Of a stretch of 20,098 bases of DNA, positions 6,032 through 14,618 are shown one piece after another. The position numbers were made by a program, and so were the translations under genes. A model generated the notes under the pieces. The model saw nothing but the letters and a program-made list of their open reading frames with translations, had not been told where the DNA came from and made no database searches. The stretch comes from B18-G4 sp003648575 (GTDB lineage: Bacteria; Bacteroidota; Bacteroidia; Bacteroidales; B18-G4). Position 1 is the stretch's first letter. Each line of letters starts with the position of its first letter. The stretch spans positions 1 to 20,098 of the forward strand of contig JAOZTN010000052.1 of assembly GCA_029942245.1 (NCBI GenBank), read 5' to 3'.

Positions 6032-8407
6032 ATGACCACCTTACGTGATCTGAATACAGGTGAAAAGGGTGTTATCACCAAGGTAAGAGGCCGGGGAGCG
6101 TTCAGAAAGCGTATTACGGAAATGGGCTTTATCAAGGGCAAGGAGGTGACGGTAATCCGTAGCGCACCACTGAAAGACCCGGTTGATTTCAAGGTCATGG
6201 GTTACGAGGTCAGCCTGAGAAGGAACGAAGCTGCACTAATCGAAGTTATCACGTCTGACGAACTTCCTGAGAATCTGATCAATGGCAAGTTTGAGGGAGT
6301 TATTGAAGCCGATCCTCTGCAAAAGATCGCCCATGAAAAAGGACGAGTGATTGATGTGGCCCTGGTCGGAAACCCTAATTCTGGTAAGACCACCATTTTT
6401 AACATGGCCTCCAGGTCGAAGCAAATGACCGGGAATTATGGCGGTGTTACGGTAGATTCCACCCTGGCGAGTTTTAAGCTGGATGGATATACCTTACAGA
6501 TCACAGACCTGCCAGGCACCTATTCCTTATCGCATTATACACCTGAGGAACTTTTTGTAAGGGAACATATCCGCGACAAAATGCCGGATATCGTAGTGAA
6601 CGTTATTGATTCATCCAACCTGGAACGTAACCTCTACCTCACCATGCAGCTGATCGACATGGATATCAGGGTGGTTGTCGCCCTGAACATGCATGATGAA
6701 ATGCTGGATACAGGTGCTCAATTTGACTATAAAGCACTTGGCAGAATGCTGGGAGTTCCCTTCGTTCCAACTGTTGGCAATAAAAAGAAAGGAATCGATG
6801 ATCTTTTCCGCAAGGTAATCGATGTTTATGAAGATAATGACCCGGATGTCAGACATATACACATCCATTACGGACAGGATATTGAAAAAGCCATTGACAA
6901 ACTGCAAGGTATTATCAAAGAAGACCAGAGCATATTGGACCCTGCTGCACCCAGGTATTTTGCTTTAAAACTGCTTGAAAAAGATGAAGGTGTCTACGAG
7001 GTGCTTTCTAAAAAGGCCACCTATGGCCATATCAAAAAAACTGCTGAGAAGGAGATCAAAAAATTAGAATCCCAGCATCGCGAAGATACTGAAACCCTTA
7101 TTACCGATGCCCGCTACGGTTTTATAGAAGGAGGTTTACAGGAAACATTCAAGCTAGGCAAAAAAGAAAAAGGCAGAAGGTCACGCTTTGTCGACAGGTA
7201 TATCACCAGCCGCTACCTGAGTTATCCCATCTTTTTCCTACTGATGTGGATTATGTTCGAGGCCACATTCCTGGTAGGCTCCTACCCTATGGAATGGATC
7301 TCGCAGATGGTAGATTTCACTGCCAGGGAAATCAGTGCCCTCATGCCTGAAAGCATTATCAGGGACCTGCTCGTAAACGGTATCATCGGCGGGGTAGGCG
7401 GCGTCATTGTTTTTCTCCCTAATATTCTCATTCTCTTCCTCTTCATATCCCTGATGGAAGATACCGGCTATATGGCCAGGGTAGCTTTTATTGTAGACAG
7501 GATCATGCACAAGATAGGCTTGCACGGCAGGTCCTTTATTCCCCTGCTCATGGGATTTGGATGTAATGTCCCGGCCATCATGGCTACCCGTACGATAGAA
7601 AGCCGCAGTGACCGTCTTGTAACTATGATGATCACACCTTTAATGTCGTGCAGTGCCAGGTATCCTGTGTACGTCCTGATCATCAGTGCATTCTTTACCA
7701 AATACCAGGGGAGTATACTGTTTGCCATCTATATGCTGGGAATCGTTTTGGCGGCCCTGGTTGCCATCCTACTAAAAAAGACCCTGTTCCGTGCTGAAGA
7801 AATGCCATTTATAATGGAATTGCCACCATATCGCATCCCCACAGCCAAGAATATCTTCAGCCATACCTGGCATAAAGGGGCACAATATCTGCGTAAGATG
7901 GGTGGCATTATCCTGATCGCATCCCTGATCATCTGGGCCCTTGGGTATTTCCCTAGAAATACCCAGGACAGTGACAAAACACAGTTAGAACAAAGCTTTA
8001 TCGGCCATATCGGACAGTTTGTCGAGCCGGTCATGCAACCGTTGGGCTTCGATTGGAAGATGAGTATTAGCCTTATTGCCGGTGGAGCAGCCAAAGAGAT
8101 AGTAGTAAGCACTATGGGTGTACTTTATGAAGCTGGAGGCGGGGAAGAAGGTTCCGATCTGATCAGTAAGCTACAGGACCAGAAATATAATTCCGGTCCC
8201 CGCAAAGGGGAAAAGGTGTTCTCACCCCTGGTAGCTCTTTCATTCATGATCTTTGTGCTTATTTATTTCCCCTGTGTGGCAGTGATCGCCGCTATCAAAA
8301 AAGAATCCGGAAAATGGAAATGGGCCCTGTTTGTAGTCGTATACACTACCATCCTGGCCTGGCTGGCATCTTTTGCAGTATTTCAATTAGGAAGTCTGAT
8401 AATTTAA
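6032..8407 (+). CDS. feoB: FeoA-FeoB fusion, ferrous iron transporter
   Basis: A 791-residue inner-membrane Fe(II) importer in which the SH3-like FeoA domain (about 1-75; ITEMGFIKGKEVTVI and FKVMGYEVSLRRNEA) is joined to FeoB. The G domain shows G1 GNPNSGKT (113-120), Thr140 in GGVTVDS as the G2 switch, G3 DLPG (159-162) and G4 NMHD (219-222). A charged helical region (about 290-385) leads to the membrane half from about 395, with gate motifs GFGCNVPAIMATRT, SCSARYPVY and, near the end, FPCVAVIAA. FeoA is thought to regulate FeoB, so the fusion fixes a 1:1 ratio; such fusions are known in Bacteroidota. It stands alone on its strand and converges on the TPR gene with 22 bp between stops. No FeoC is present. 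Confidence 0.96.
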   Translation: MTTLRDLNTGEKGVITKVRGRGAFRKRITEMGFIKGKEVTVIRSAPLKDPVDFKVMGYEVSLRRNEAALIEVITSDELPENLINGKFEGVIEADPLQKIAHEKGRVIDVALVGNPNSGKTTIFNMASRSKQMTGNYGGVTVDSTLASFKLDGYTLQITDLPGTYSLSHYTPEELFVREHIRDKMPDIVVNVIDSSNLERNLYLTMQLIDMDIRVVVALNMHDEMLDTGAQFDYKALGRMLGVPFVPTVGNKKKGIDDLFRKVIDVYEDNDPDVRHIHIHYGQDIEKAIDKLQGIIKEDQSILDPAAPRYFALKLLEKDEGVYEVLSKKATYGHIKKTAEKEIKKLESQHREDTETLITDARYGFIEGGLQETFKLGKKEKGRRSRFVDRYITSRYLSYPIFFLLMWIMFEATFLVGSYPMEWISQMVDFTAREISALMPESIIRDLLVNGIIGGVGGVIVFLPNILILFLFISLMEDTGYMARVAFIVDRIMHKIGLHGRSFIPLLMGFGCNVPAIMATRTIESRSDRLVTMMITPLMSCSARYPVYVLIISAFFTKYQGSILFAIYMLGIVLAALVAILLKKTLFRAEEMPFIMELPPYRIPTAKNIFSHTWHKGAQYLRKMGGIILIASLIIWALGYFPRNTQDSDKTQLEQSFIGHIGQFVEPVMQPLGFDWKMSISLIAGGAAKEIVVSTMGVLYEAGGGEEGSDLISKLQDQKYNSGPRKGEKVFSPLVALSFMIFVLIYFPCVAVIAAIKKESGKWKWALFVVVYTTILAWLASFAVFQLGSLII

Positions 8408-8429
8408 TCAGCAAGTCCGAACTACAAAC

Positions 8430-9446
8430 TTACTTTCCGTATATACGGTTCAGTCCTGCAACGGCCTTTTCGTAATTCACTTCAATCTCGAGCACTTCAT
8501 TATAGATGTCACGGGCCTGCTGGTATTCACCCAGCAATTCAAGGCAATAGCCCTTATTATACAATGCTTCGTAGTAATCGGGCTTGAGGAGAAAGGCCTG
8601 ATCAAAGAATTCGATGGCTTTTTCATATTCTCCCATCAACACCAGGTATATATAGCCCAGGTTATAATTGGAATAAACATTTTGCGGCTCCACCACAAGT
8701 AGCTTATTGTATGTAGAGATAGCCTGGTCAACATCACCAGCTTCCTGGTAAAATATGCCCAGTGCATACAATGCTTCTACGCTCTGAGGATCTATATTCA
8801 GCGCATTATTGAAGTAGTCAATTGCCAGGCTGTTCCCCGCCGTGCTGTATATCAATCCAAGTTGAATATATGCATCATAATAAGACTGGTTCCTGTCGAT
8901 GGCATCCAGGTAGCTTTTTATGGCATTGACCGTATCACCCGCTTCGGCATAAACATATCCCTTCATGAAATAAGGAAGTGGATTGCTCTTGTCGATAGCT
9001 ATTGCCTGGTCGGCATTGCGCACCGCTTTGCGGTAGTTTTTAAGGATGAGGTGGATCTCTGCCAGTTTCAGCATCGACTCCGTATTCTCAGGATCCAGTT
9101 CGAGAGCTTTGTTCAGAGATTCAGCACAATTATCCATCAATCCCATACTCAAATAGATATCAGATAGTGTAAGCCTGTAGGCTGCGTTATCGGGATCGAG
9201 CTGGATGGCCATGAGCATATCACGCATGGCCTGGTTAGGTCTACTCTGCTCCAGGTATTTCAGGGCACGTTGCTGGTAAAGCAATGAGTTAGCAGTATCC
9301 CGCTTGATCCTTACACTCAGGGCATCAATTTCGGCACCGATTGGATCTGTACCTTGCTCGCCTTCAGCCTGATCAGAAGATTGTTGGTTGCATGAAATGC
9401 TGATGGCAAACACCACCAGCAGGAGAAGATAAAGTCTGTTTTTCAT
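8430..9446 (-). CDS. TPR-repeat lipoprotein
   Basis: A 338-residue lipoprotein with lipobox SISC (Cys19) and a short acidic, Gln/Ser-rich linker, then about eight tetratricopeptide repeats from residue 50 to near the C terminus (for example AMRDMLMAIQLDPDNAAYRL, KAVRNADQAIAIDKSNPLPY, KAIEFFDQAFLLKPDYYEAL). It should be a periplasm-facing scaffold for protein-protein contacts, with no enzymatic motif. It begins 5 bp after the recA stop and is probably read from the bcp/recA promoter. The partner is unknown. Pairing with recA looks positional rather than functional, since RecA is cytoplasmic and this protein is exported. Confidence 0.85.
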   Translation of the reverse strand: MKNRLYLLLLVVFAISISCNQQSSDQAEGEQGTDPIGAEIDALSVRIKRDTANSLLYQQRALKYLEQSRPNQAMRDMLMAIQLDPDNAAYRLTLSDIYLSMGLMDNCAESLNKALELDPENTESMLKLAEIHLILKNYRKAVRNADQAIAIDKSNPLPYFMKGYVYAEAGDTVNAIKSYLDAIDRNQSYYDAYIQLGLIYSTAGNSLAIDYFNNALNIDPQSVEALYALGIFYQEAGDVDQAISTYNKLLVVEPQNVYSNYNLGYIYLVLMGEYEKAIEFFDQAFLLKPDYYEALYNKGYCLELLGEYQQARDIYNEVLEIEVNYEKAVAGLNRIYGK

Positions 9447-9451
9447 ATTCG

Positions 9452-10471
9452 CTATGCATTGGCTTCACTGAGCCCTTCCCTGATCTTGAGTTCGAGCTCT
9501 TCAGCCAGTTCGGGGTTATCCATGAGCAGGTGTTTTACGGCATCCCTACCCTGTCCCAGCTTGGTATCGCTATAGCTGAACCAGGAACCGCTTTTCTTTA
9601 TAATGTCCATATCTACACCCAGGTCGATGATCTCGCCATATTTGGAGATGCCTTCACCATAAATAATGTCGAACTCTGCCTTTCTGAAAGGAGGTGCCAC
9701 TTTGTTCTTTACGATCTTCACACGTACCCTGTTCCCGGTAATATTCTCCCCTTCTTTGATCTGTTGCAACCTTCTGATGTCGATCCTTACTGAGGAATAA
9801 AACTTCAGTGCATTTCCACCTGTTGTTGTTTCAGGGTTACCAAACATTACACCAATTTTTTCACGCAATTGGTTGATAAAGATGCAACAGGTTCCTGTTT
9901 TGCTGATGGTGGCGGTAAGTTTCCTCAGGGCCTGCGACATCAATCTAGCATGCAAACCCATTTTCGAGTCACCCATCTCCCCTTCTATCTCGCTACGCGG
10001 AGTGAGTGCAGCCACAGAATCGATCACGATGATATCGATGGCCCCTGAGCGGATCAGGTTATCGACAATTTCCAGCGCCTGTTCACCATTGTCGGGCTGT
10101 GAGACCAGCAGGTTCTTAATGTCGAGGCCCAATTTCTGTGCATAATACCTGTCGAATGCATGCTCAGCATCGATAAAGGCAGCTATACCACCGGCCTTTT
10201 GTGATTCAGCGATGGCATGTAGGGCAAGAGTTGTCTTGCCTGATGATTCAGGGCCATATATTTCAATCACCCTTCCCGTCGGCAAGCCACCTACACCCAG
10301 TGCATGATCGACGGTGATGGATCCGGTAGAGATTGTCTTAACATTTTCTATAGCTTCATCGCCCAGCTTCATAATGGTTCCTTTACCAAAATTCTTTTCA
10401 ATATTCCCCAGGGTGAGTTCCAGGGCTTTCAGTTTTTCTTTCCGCTCTTTTTCATTATTGTCCTTGCTCAT
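9452..10471 (-). CDS. recA: Recombinase RecA
   Basis: A 339-residue DNA strand-exchange ATPase and SOS co-protease. Walker A GPESSGKTT is at 73-81, followed by FIDAEHAFD, Walker B IIVIDSVAALTPR, the L1/L2 DNA loops (GEMGDSKMGLHARLMSQALR and NQLREKIGVMFGNPETTTGG) and the C-terminal domain ending in an acidic tail. Length is typical. The ATG start follows an AT-rich leader. It lies 19 bp after the bcp remnant, whose promoter (10705-10712) is the only clear one upstream, so disruption of bcp could shorten the recA leader but leaves transcription possible. I did not recognise a LexA box. Confidence 0.98.
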   Translation of the reverse strand: MSKDNNEKERKEKLKALELTLGNIEKNFGKGTIMKLGDEAIENVKTISTGSITVDHALGVGGLPTGRVIEIYGPESSGKTTLALHAIAESQKAGGIAAFIDAEHAFDRYYAQKLGLDIKNLLVSQPDNGEQALEIVDNLIRSGAIDIIVIDSVAALTPRSEIEGEMGDSKMGLHARLMSQALRKLTATISKTGTCCIFINQLREKIGVMFGNPETTTGGNALKFYSSVRIDIRRLQQIKEGENITGNRVRVKIVKNKVAPPFRKAEFDIIYGEGISKYGEIIDLGVDMDIIKKSGSWFSYSDTKLGQGRDAVKHLLMDNPELAEELELKIREGLSEANA

Positions 10472-10490
10472 ATCTTCTGTATTTCAAATG

Positions 10491-10677
10491 TTATTTGCTA
10501 AATGATTCCAATATCTGCTCAGTATGTTCCTTGGTCTTCACCTTGGTAAAGATCTTTTCGATCATACCCTTTTCATCAATCACAAAGGTGGTCCTGTGAA
10601 TGCCGTCATATTTCTTTTCCGTACTGGTCGCTGGCGCTGAACCCGGGAGCCGGATCGCCTTCTTTCAAATGCAACAT
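10491..10677 (-). pseudogene. bcp: Remnant of thiol peroxidase Bcp (peroxiredoxin Q) with the catalytic core deleted
   Basis: Reading from ATG at 10677, the frame gives MLHLKEGDPAPGFSASDQYG, the N terminus of Bcp peroxiredoxins, then KEI and a stop. Shifted by one base, the following DNA encodes the Bcp C terminus (YDGIHRTTFVIDEKG, then KVKTKEHTEQILE), ending TAA at 10493-10491. About 21 N-terminal and 42 C-terminal residues remain of a protein normally near 150, so about 90 residues are missing, including the peroxidatic Cys region. The junction falls in or next to TACGGAAAAGAA (10612-10623 read on the minus strand), where both lost ends could have carried a similar YGK codon run. It keeps a promoter and its place before recA. 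It could be a true deletion or an assembly collapse. Confidence 0.85.
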
Positions 10678-10704
10678 GTTTAAATTATTATTTGGGGAGT
10701 AAGG

Positions 10705-10712
10705 CAAAGATA
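10705..10712 (-). promoter_or_regulatory. -7 box TATCTTTG for the bcp-recA-TPR unit
   Basis: Perfect TAnnTTTG on the minus strand, 27 bp upstream of the bcp ATG. No -33 TTG at the usual distance. Confidence 0.55.
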
Positions 10713-10771
10713 GCATTTTTGCCTTGCTTCGTCCCTATATATTAATACGAGTTTTCAACAAATGTCACACC

Positions 10772-11413
10772 CTAAATCGGATTTTTTTTATAATAATTGC
10801 ATATGCCTGTCAATCCGCATTCATGACATTTGGGTTTACGGGCAAGGCATACGTAGCGCCCGTGAAGGATAAGCCAGTGGTGGGAAATATTTATGTATTC
10901 TTCCGGGATATATTTCACCAGTTGTATTTCTGCTGCCAGGGGTGTTTTGGCATTGCTTGTAAGCCCCAATCGTGCAGCAACCCGGAATACATGCGTATCC
11001 ACCGCCATTGCAGGCTTTTTAAAAACTACAGAGGCTATAACATTTGCAGTCTTGCGCCCCACGCCGGGCATTTTTTGCAATTCATCTACATCAGAGGGAA
11101 CGACACCTTTGAACTCTTCCGTAAGTACCCTGGCCATCCCGATCAGGTTTTTAGCCTTATTATTAGGGTAAGAGCAGCTTTTGATCAATTCAAATACGTG
11201 TTCCTGTTCTGCATTAGCCAGGGGTTCAGGGGTCGGAAAGCTCTTTAAAAACTCAGGAGTGATCAGGTTTACTCTCTTATCGGTACACTGCGCTGAAAGG
11301 ATCACAGCCACAAGCAATTCATATGCTGTGCCATAGTCGAGTTCCGTTTCTGCTTCCGGCATGTGGGTTTTGAAATATTCGATGAGCAGGTGATATCTTT
11401 CTTTCTTAGTCAT
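10772..11413 (-). CDS. nth: Endonuclease III (DNA glycosylase/AP lyase)
   Basis: A base-excision repair enzyme removing oxidised pyrimidines and cutting the AP site. From the ATG at 11413 it is 213 residues. The helix-hairpin-helix is LQKMPGVGRKTANVI, with catalytic Lys121; catalytic Asp139 lies in VDTHVFRV. The C-terminal [4Fe-4S] loop is Cys189-X6-Cys196-X2-Cys199-X5-Cys205. The frame stays open to a TTG at 11422, but that codon overlaps a TATCTTTG -7 box (11420-11427), so the ATG is preferred and the message may be nearly leaderless. It reads in the same direction as bcp-recA, with 95 bp and a separate promoter between. Confidence 0.95.
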   Translation of the reverse strand: MTKKERYHLLIEYFKTHMPEAETELDYGTAYELLVAVILSAQCTDKRVNLITPEFLKSFPTPEPLANAEQEHVFELIKSCSYPNNKAKNLIGMARVLTEEFKGVVPSDVDELQKMPGVGRKTANVIASVVFKKPAMAVDTHVFRVAARLGLTSNAKTPLAAEIQLVKYIPEEYINISHHWLILHGRYVCLARKPKCHECGLTGICNYYKKNPI

Positions 11414-11419
11414 GGGATG

Positions 11420-11427
11420 CAAAGATA
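11420..11427 (-). promoter_or_regulatory. -7 box TATCTTTG for nth
   Basis: Perfect TAnnTTTG only 6 bp upstream of the preferred ATG, which would place transcription start almost on the start codon. The -33 region is occupied by a 7-bp repeat array (11433-11463). Confidence 0.45.
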
Positions 11428-11432
11428 AGAAA

Positions 11433-11463
11433 GTAGGCAGTAGGCAGTAGACAGCAGGCAGTA
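11433..11463 (+). repeat. Heptamer tandem repeat, unit GTAGGCA
   Basis: Units GTAGGCA, GTAGGCA, GTAGACA and GCAGGCA, then a partial GTA. It lies in the divergent region between nth and the GH92 gene, unlike the other arrays, which follow genes. Confidence 0.9.
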
Positions 11464-11476
11464 TTCATTTATTACT

Positions 11477-11484
11477 TATCTTTC
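11477..11484 (+). promoter_or_regulatory. Possible -7 box TATCTTTC for GH92
   Basis: One base from TAnnTTTG, 18 bp upstream of the GH92 ATG. No -33 element is seen. Confidence 0.3.
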
Positions 11485-11502
11485 GCTTTCATAAATTTCC
11501 CT

Positions 11503-13878
11503 ATGAATAAGTCATTATTGATCCTTCTACTGGTCCTTGCTTTAGGTGCCTGCAACGATACTCAGCGTGATATCCCTAACAATACTTTTCCTAAAGACTT
11601 TTCAGCTTATGTGAACCCTTTTATAGGCACCAGCAAAATGGGACATACTTTTCCGGAAGCAACGGCACCTTTCGGGATGGTTCAACTGAGCCCGCAAACG
11701 AATTTTATCGAAATGTTCGATGAAGACGGGAACTATAACAGCAGAACATATGAGTACTGTGCCGGGTATCAGTATGCAGATTCTATCATTATTGGATTTG
11801 CGCATACAAACTTCAGCGGAACCGGGCATGCCGACCTGGGTGATTTCCTGATCATGCCAGCTACCGGTGAATTAATCCTTGATCCCCTTATAACTATGGA
11901 AGGGAAAAAGGGCTTTTATTCCGGATTCTTACATGAAAACGAGCATGCTTCACCGGGCTATTATGAGGTGTTGCTTGATGACTATGGTATAAGCGCTGAG
12001 CTTACAGCCAGTGAAAGGGTGGGTTTTCATCGGTACACTTTCCCAAAGGACGAACAAGCACATATCGTACTGGATTTAGTTTATAACATTTACCATCATG
12101 ACAATAAAAATATATGGTCATTCATCAGGGTGGAAAACGATACAGTGGTGACCGGATACAGACAAACGAAGGGCTGGGCCAGGGATAAGAAGGTCTTCTT
12201 CGCCATGCAGTTTTCAAAACCTTTTGAAAGTTATGGCTACAAAAGGTATAATGAAGAAACCTACAATGGTTTTTACCGGCGCTTCAACGAATTTGAGAAT
12301 TTTCCCGAGATGGCGGGAAAGGATATCAGGGCCTTCTTCAATTTCAATACTGATGAAGGCAAAAAGCTCATGATCAAATTTGCCCTCTCCCCTGTCAGCA
12401 CAGCGGGTGCACTTAAGAATATGGAAGAAGAGGTCCCTCACTGGAATTTTGATCAGACCAGGGAAGAAACCGAAGCTAAATGGAATGCAGAGCTGTCGAA
12501 GGTCGAAGTTGTTTGCCTGGATGAAGCCGACATGAGCACGTTCTATACAGCCTTATACCATACATTTCTCACACCGATCATGTATGAAGATGCAGACGGA
12601 CAATATCGGGGGCTCGACCAAAACATCCACAGTTCTGAGGGTTTCACCAATTACACCATCTTCTCCCTCTGGGATACCTACAGGGCTCTTCATCCGCTGT
12701 TTAACATCCTCCAGCCCGGCAGGAACAATGACATGATCAAATCCATGCTGGCACATTCAGATCAGAGTGTACATGGGATGCTTCCTATCTGGAGCCATTA
12801 TGCCAATGAGAACTGGTGTATGATCGGCTATCACGCTACTTCTGTCATCGCCGATGCCATGGCTAAGAATGTCGGGGATTTTGATGAAAAGCATGCTCTG
12901 CAAGCCAGTGTCAGCACAGCAAATGTCAGCTATTTTGATGGCCTGGGAGATTATATCCAATATGGCTTTGTTCCTGACGACAGGAGTCATTCATCCGTGT
13001 CGAAAACCCTTGAATATGCATACAATGACTGGTGCATTGCCCAAATGGCTGCTCAGGTGGGTGATCAGGAAACAGAAATTGAGTTTCTGAAACGATCCGC
13101 TTATTATAAGAATGTTTATGATGCCGGGATTGGTTTCATGCGCCCGAAGCTTTCTGATGGCACATTCAGGGACAACTTTGACCCCATGGACACCCACGGA
13201 CAGGGCTTCATTGAAGGAAACGCCTGGAATTATGGATTATATGTACCCCAGAACCCTGAACTTATGATTGAAATGATGGGTGGTAAAGACAAGTTCAGTC
13301 AACACCTGGATGCTTTATTCACCCAGGAGATCGATGATAAGTACATCGAAAAGCATGAAGACATCACACGTGACGGAATTATAGGAAATTATGTTCATGG
13401 TAATGAACCGGGGCACCATATCCCCTATCTGTATAACTGGACCAATGAACCCTGGAAAACCCAGGAAAGGGTGCGCATGATCCTTAAGACCATGTACGGA
13501 CCAAATGTTGATGGCCTCTGTGGCAATGATGATGCAGGACAAATGAGTGCCTGGTATGTATTCAGCAGCCTGGGTTTCTATCCGGTTACACCCGGATCAA
13601 TATACTATGCATTGGGGAGCCCTTCAGTAAAAGAAGCGCTTATTCATCTTGAAAATGGAAAAACCCTGAAGATCATAGCCAAAAACCAGGGCCCTGAGAA
13701 TGTATATGTAAAAAGTGTAAGCCTGAACGGGAAAAAGATAGAAGGAACTCAACTATCACATCATGAACTCCTGCAGGGAGGAGAACTGCTGTTTGAGATG
13801 AGTGCCAGAGCAATGAAACAGTGCCCGCCTTCGCCTAAGTTTCGGCGGATAAAAAACAGTGTAACAGTGAAACTATGA
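11503..13878 (+). CDS. GH92 family alpha-mannosidase, lipoprotein
   Basis: A 791-residue exported enzyme predicted to remove alpha-linked mannose (most GH92 members cut alpha-1,2 links) from N-glycans or mannans, with calcium-dependent inverting chemistry. Lipobox LGAC with Cys17 anchors it to the envelope. The N-terminal beta-sandwich starts VNPFIGTSKMGHTFPEATAP, then GFAHTNFSGTGHADLGDF. The (alpha/alpha)6 domain holds SLWDTYRALHPL, GYHATSVIADAM and GNEPGHHIPYLYNW, then GNDDAGQMSAWYVFSSLGFY. The C-terminal strand HHELLQGGELLFEM is where relatives normally end within a few residues. Here about 24 extra, mostly basic residues (from SARAM to VTVKL) follow, encoded by a palindromic insert (13816-13861). 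Its TGA overlaps the next ATG. No SusC/SusD pair is nearby, so this is not a classic utilisation locus. Confidence 0.95.
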   Translation: MNKSLLILLLVLALGACNDTQRDIPNNTFPKDFSAYVNPFIGTSKMGHTFPEATAPFGMVQLSPQTNFIEMFDEDGNYNSRTYEYCAGYQYADSIIIGFAHTNFSGTGHADLGDFLIMPATGELILDPLITMEGKKGFYSGFLHENEHASPGYYEVLLDDYGISAELTASERVGFHRYTFPKDEQAHIVLDLVYNIYHHDNKNIWSFIRVENDTVVTGYRQTKGWARDKKVFFAMQFSKPFESYGYKRYNEETYNGFYRRFNEFENFPEMAGKDIRAFFNFNTDEGKKLMIKFALSPVSTAGALKNMEEEVPHWNFDQTREETEAKWNAELSKVEVVCLDEADMSTFYTALYHTFLTPIMYEDADGQYRGLDQNIHSSEGFTNYTIFSLWDTYRALHPLFNILQPGRNNDMIKSMLAHSDQSVHGMLPIWSHYANENWCMIGYHATSVIADAMAKNVGDFDEKHALQASVSTANVSYFDGLGDYIQYGFVPDDRSHSSVSKTLEYAYNDWCIAQMAAQVGDQETEIEFLKRSAYYKNVYDAGIGFMRPKLSDGTFRDNFDPMDTHGQGFIEGNAWNYGLYVPQNPELMIEMMGGKDKFSQHLDALFTQEIDDKYIEKHEDITRDGIIGNYVHGNEPGHHIPYLYNWTNEPWKTQERVRMILKTMYGPNVDGLCGNDDAGQMSAWYVFSSLGFYPVTPGSIYYALGSPSVKEALIHLENGKTLKIIAKNQGPENVYVKSVSLNGKKIEGTQLSHHELLQGGELLFEMSARAMKQCPPSPKFRRIKNSVTVKL
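13816..13861 (+). repeat. Small palindromic element inside the 3' end of the GH92 gene
   Basis: A GC-rich core with CCGCC (13825-13829) and GGCGG (13844-13848) around CGCCTAAGTTTCGG-like sequence, flanked by the direct repeat AAACAGTG at 13816-13823 and 13854-13861; a third copy, AACAGTG, is at 13863-13869. It resembles, from memory, dispersed palindromes of Bacteroidota genomes. It encodes the atypical C-terminal tail of GH92. Confidence 0.5.
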
Positions 13879-14510
13879 AAGTAATCGCATTTAACGGAAG
13901 TCCGAAAGCAGCAGGTAACACATTCCATGCTCTTAAGATAGTGACAGACGAACTTAATCAGGAAGGTATCACAACTGAGATCATTCATGTTGGGAATAAA
14001 GCCATCCGGGGCTGCCTTGCATGCAATAAGTGTGCTGTTAATAAGGATGAAAAGTGCATCCAATCCAAGGATCCTGTAAATGAATGGATTGCCAAAATGA
14101 TAGAAGCCGACGGCATATTGCTGGGCTCCCCGGTTCATTTTGCATCGATAGCGGGTACCATGAAATCCTTTCTGGACAGGGCTTTCTATGTAAATGGAGC
14201 AAACAGAGGCTTGTACCGGCACAAGGTCGCTGCCTCAGTAGCTGCAGTACGGCGCTCGGGAGGACTCCCGGCATTCAATGAGCTAAATAACTACCTGAAC
14301 TGTGCCGAAATGCTCATCCCAACATCAAACTACTGGAATGTAATCCACGGCGCTAAACCCGGCGAGGTGGTGAATGATCTTGAGGGCGTGCAGATCATGC
14401 AGGTACTCGGGAGAAACATGGCCTGGCTATTAAAGCTGGTTGAAAATGGGAAAGGGAAAATTCCGGCACCTGAGGCTGTGAAGAAAAGCTATATGAATTT
14501 TATACGGTAG
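13875..14510 (+). CDS. NADPH-dependent FMN reductase / iron-sulfur flavoprotein family
   Basis: A 211-residue cytoplasmic flavodoxin-fold protein. The FMN phosphate loop is NGSPKAAGNT (7-16). A cysteine cluster Cys47-X2-Cys50-X2-Cys53-X7-Cys61 (GCLACNKCAVNKDEKC) matches the compact [4Fe-4S]-binding motif of iron-sulfur flavoproteins. LGSPVHFASIAGTMKSFLDR gives the second flavin contact, and a GG-containing loop follows VAAVRRS. It should transfer electrons from NAD(P)H or ferredoxin through FMN; the acceptor is unknown. The start ATG overlaps the GH92 stop (ATGA at 13875-13878), so translation may be coupled, though the overlap may be recent given the insert upstream. No functional link with mannoside cleavage is evident. 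Confidence 0.87.
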   Translation: MKVIAFNGSPKAAGNTFHALKIVTDELNQEGITTEIIHVGNKAIRGCLACNKCAVNKDEKCIQSKDPVNEWIAKMIEADGILLGSPVHFASIAGTMKSFLDRAFYVNGANRGLYRHKVAASVAAVRRSGGLPAFNELNNYLNCAEMLIPTSNYWNVIHGAKPGEVVNDLEGVQIMQVLGRNMAWLLKLVENGKGKIPAPEAVKKSYMNFIR

Positions 14511-14531
14511 GCGTTGGGCATTGGGCGTTAA
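14511..14531 (+). repeat. Heptamer tandem repeat, unit GCGTTGG
   Basis: Units GCGTTGG, GCATTGG and GCGTTAA, starting directly at the base after the FMN reductase stop codon. Confidence 0.75.
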
Positions 14532-14550
14532 GAATTTCGACATTTCATCG

Positions 14551-14585
14551 CATACCCCGTACCGCGCACCGCGTACCGAGTACCA
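14551..14585 (+). repeat. Heptamer tandem repeat, unit CGTACCG
   Basis: Units CATACCC, CGTACCG, CGCACCG, CGTACCG and AGTACCA, ending just before the terminator at 14588. Confidence 0.85.
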
Positions 14586-14587
14586 AA

Positions 14588-14617
14588 AAAAATCCCGGCC
14601 TTGTGGTCGGGATTTTT
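14588..14617. terminator. Bidirectional intrinsic terminator
   Basis: Arms 14588-14600 and 14605-14617 pair around TTGT with one G-T wobble. There are A runs on the left and T runs on the right, so it can stop both the plus-strand flavoprotein unit and the minus-strand small gene. Confidence 0.85.
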
Positions 14618-14618
14618 A

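Noticed and set aside
11414..11422. TTG start three codons upstream of the nth ATG
   Set aside because: It overlaps the TATCTTTG -7 box, so it would not be in the message from that promoter.
11503..14510. Polysaccharide utilisation locus around GH92
   Set aside because: No SusC/SusD pair, other glycoside hydrolase or hybrid sensor is next to it; the only partner is a flavoprotein.
14551..14585. CRISPR-like array
   Set aside because: The repeats are contiguous 7-bp units without spacers, and there are no cas genes.
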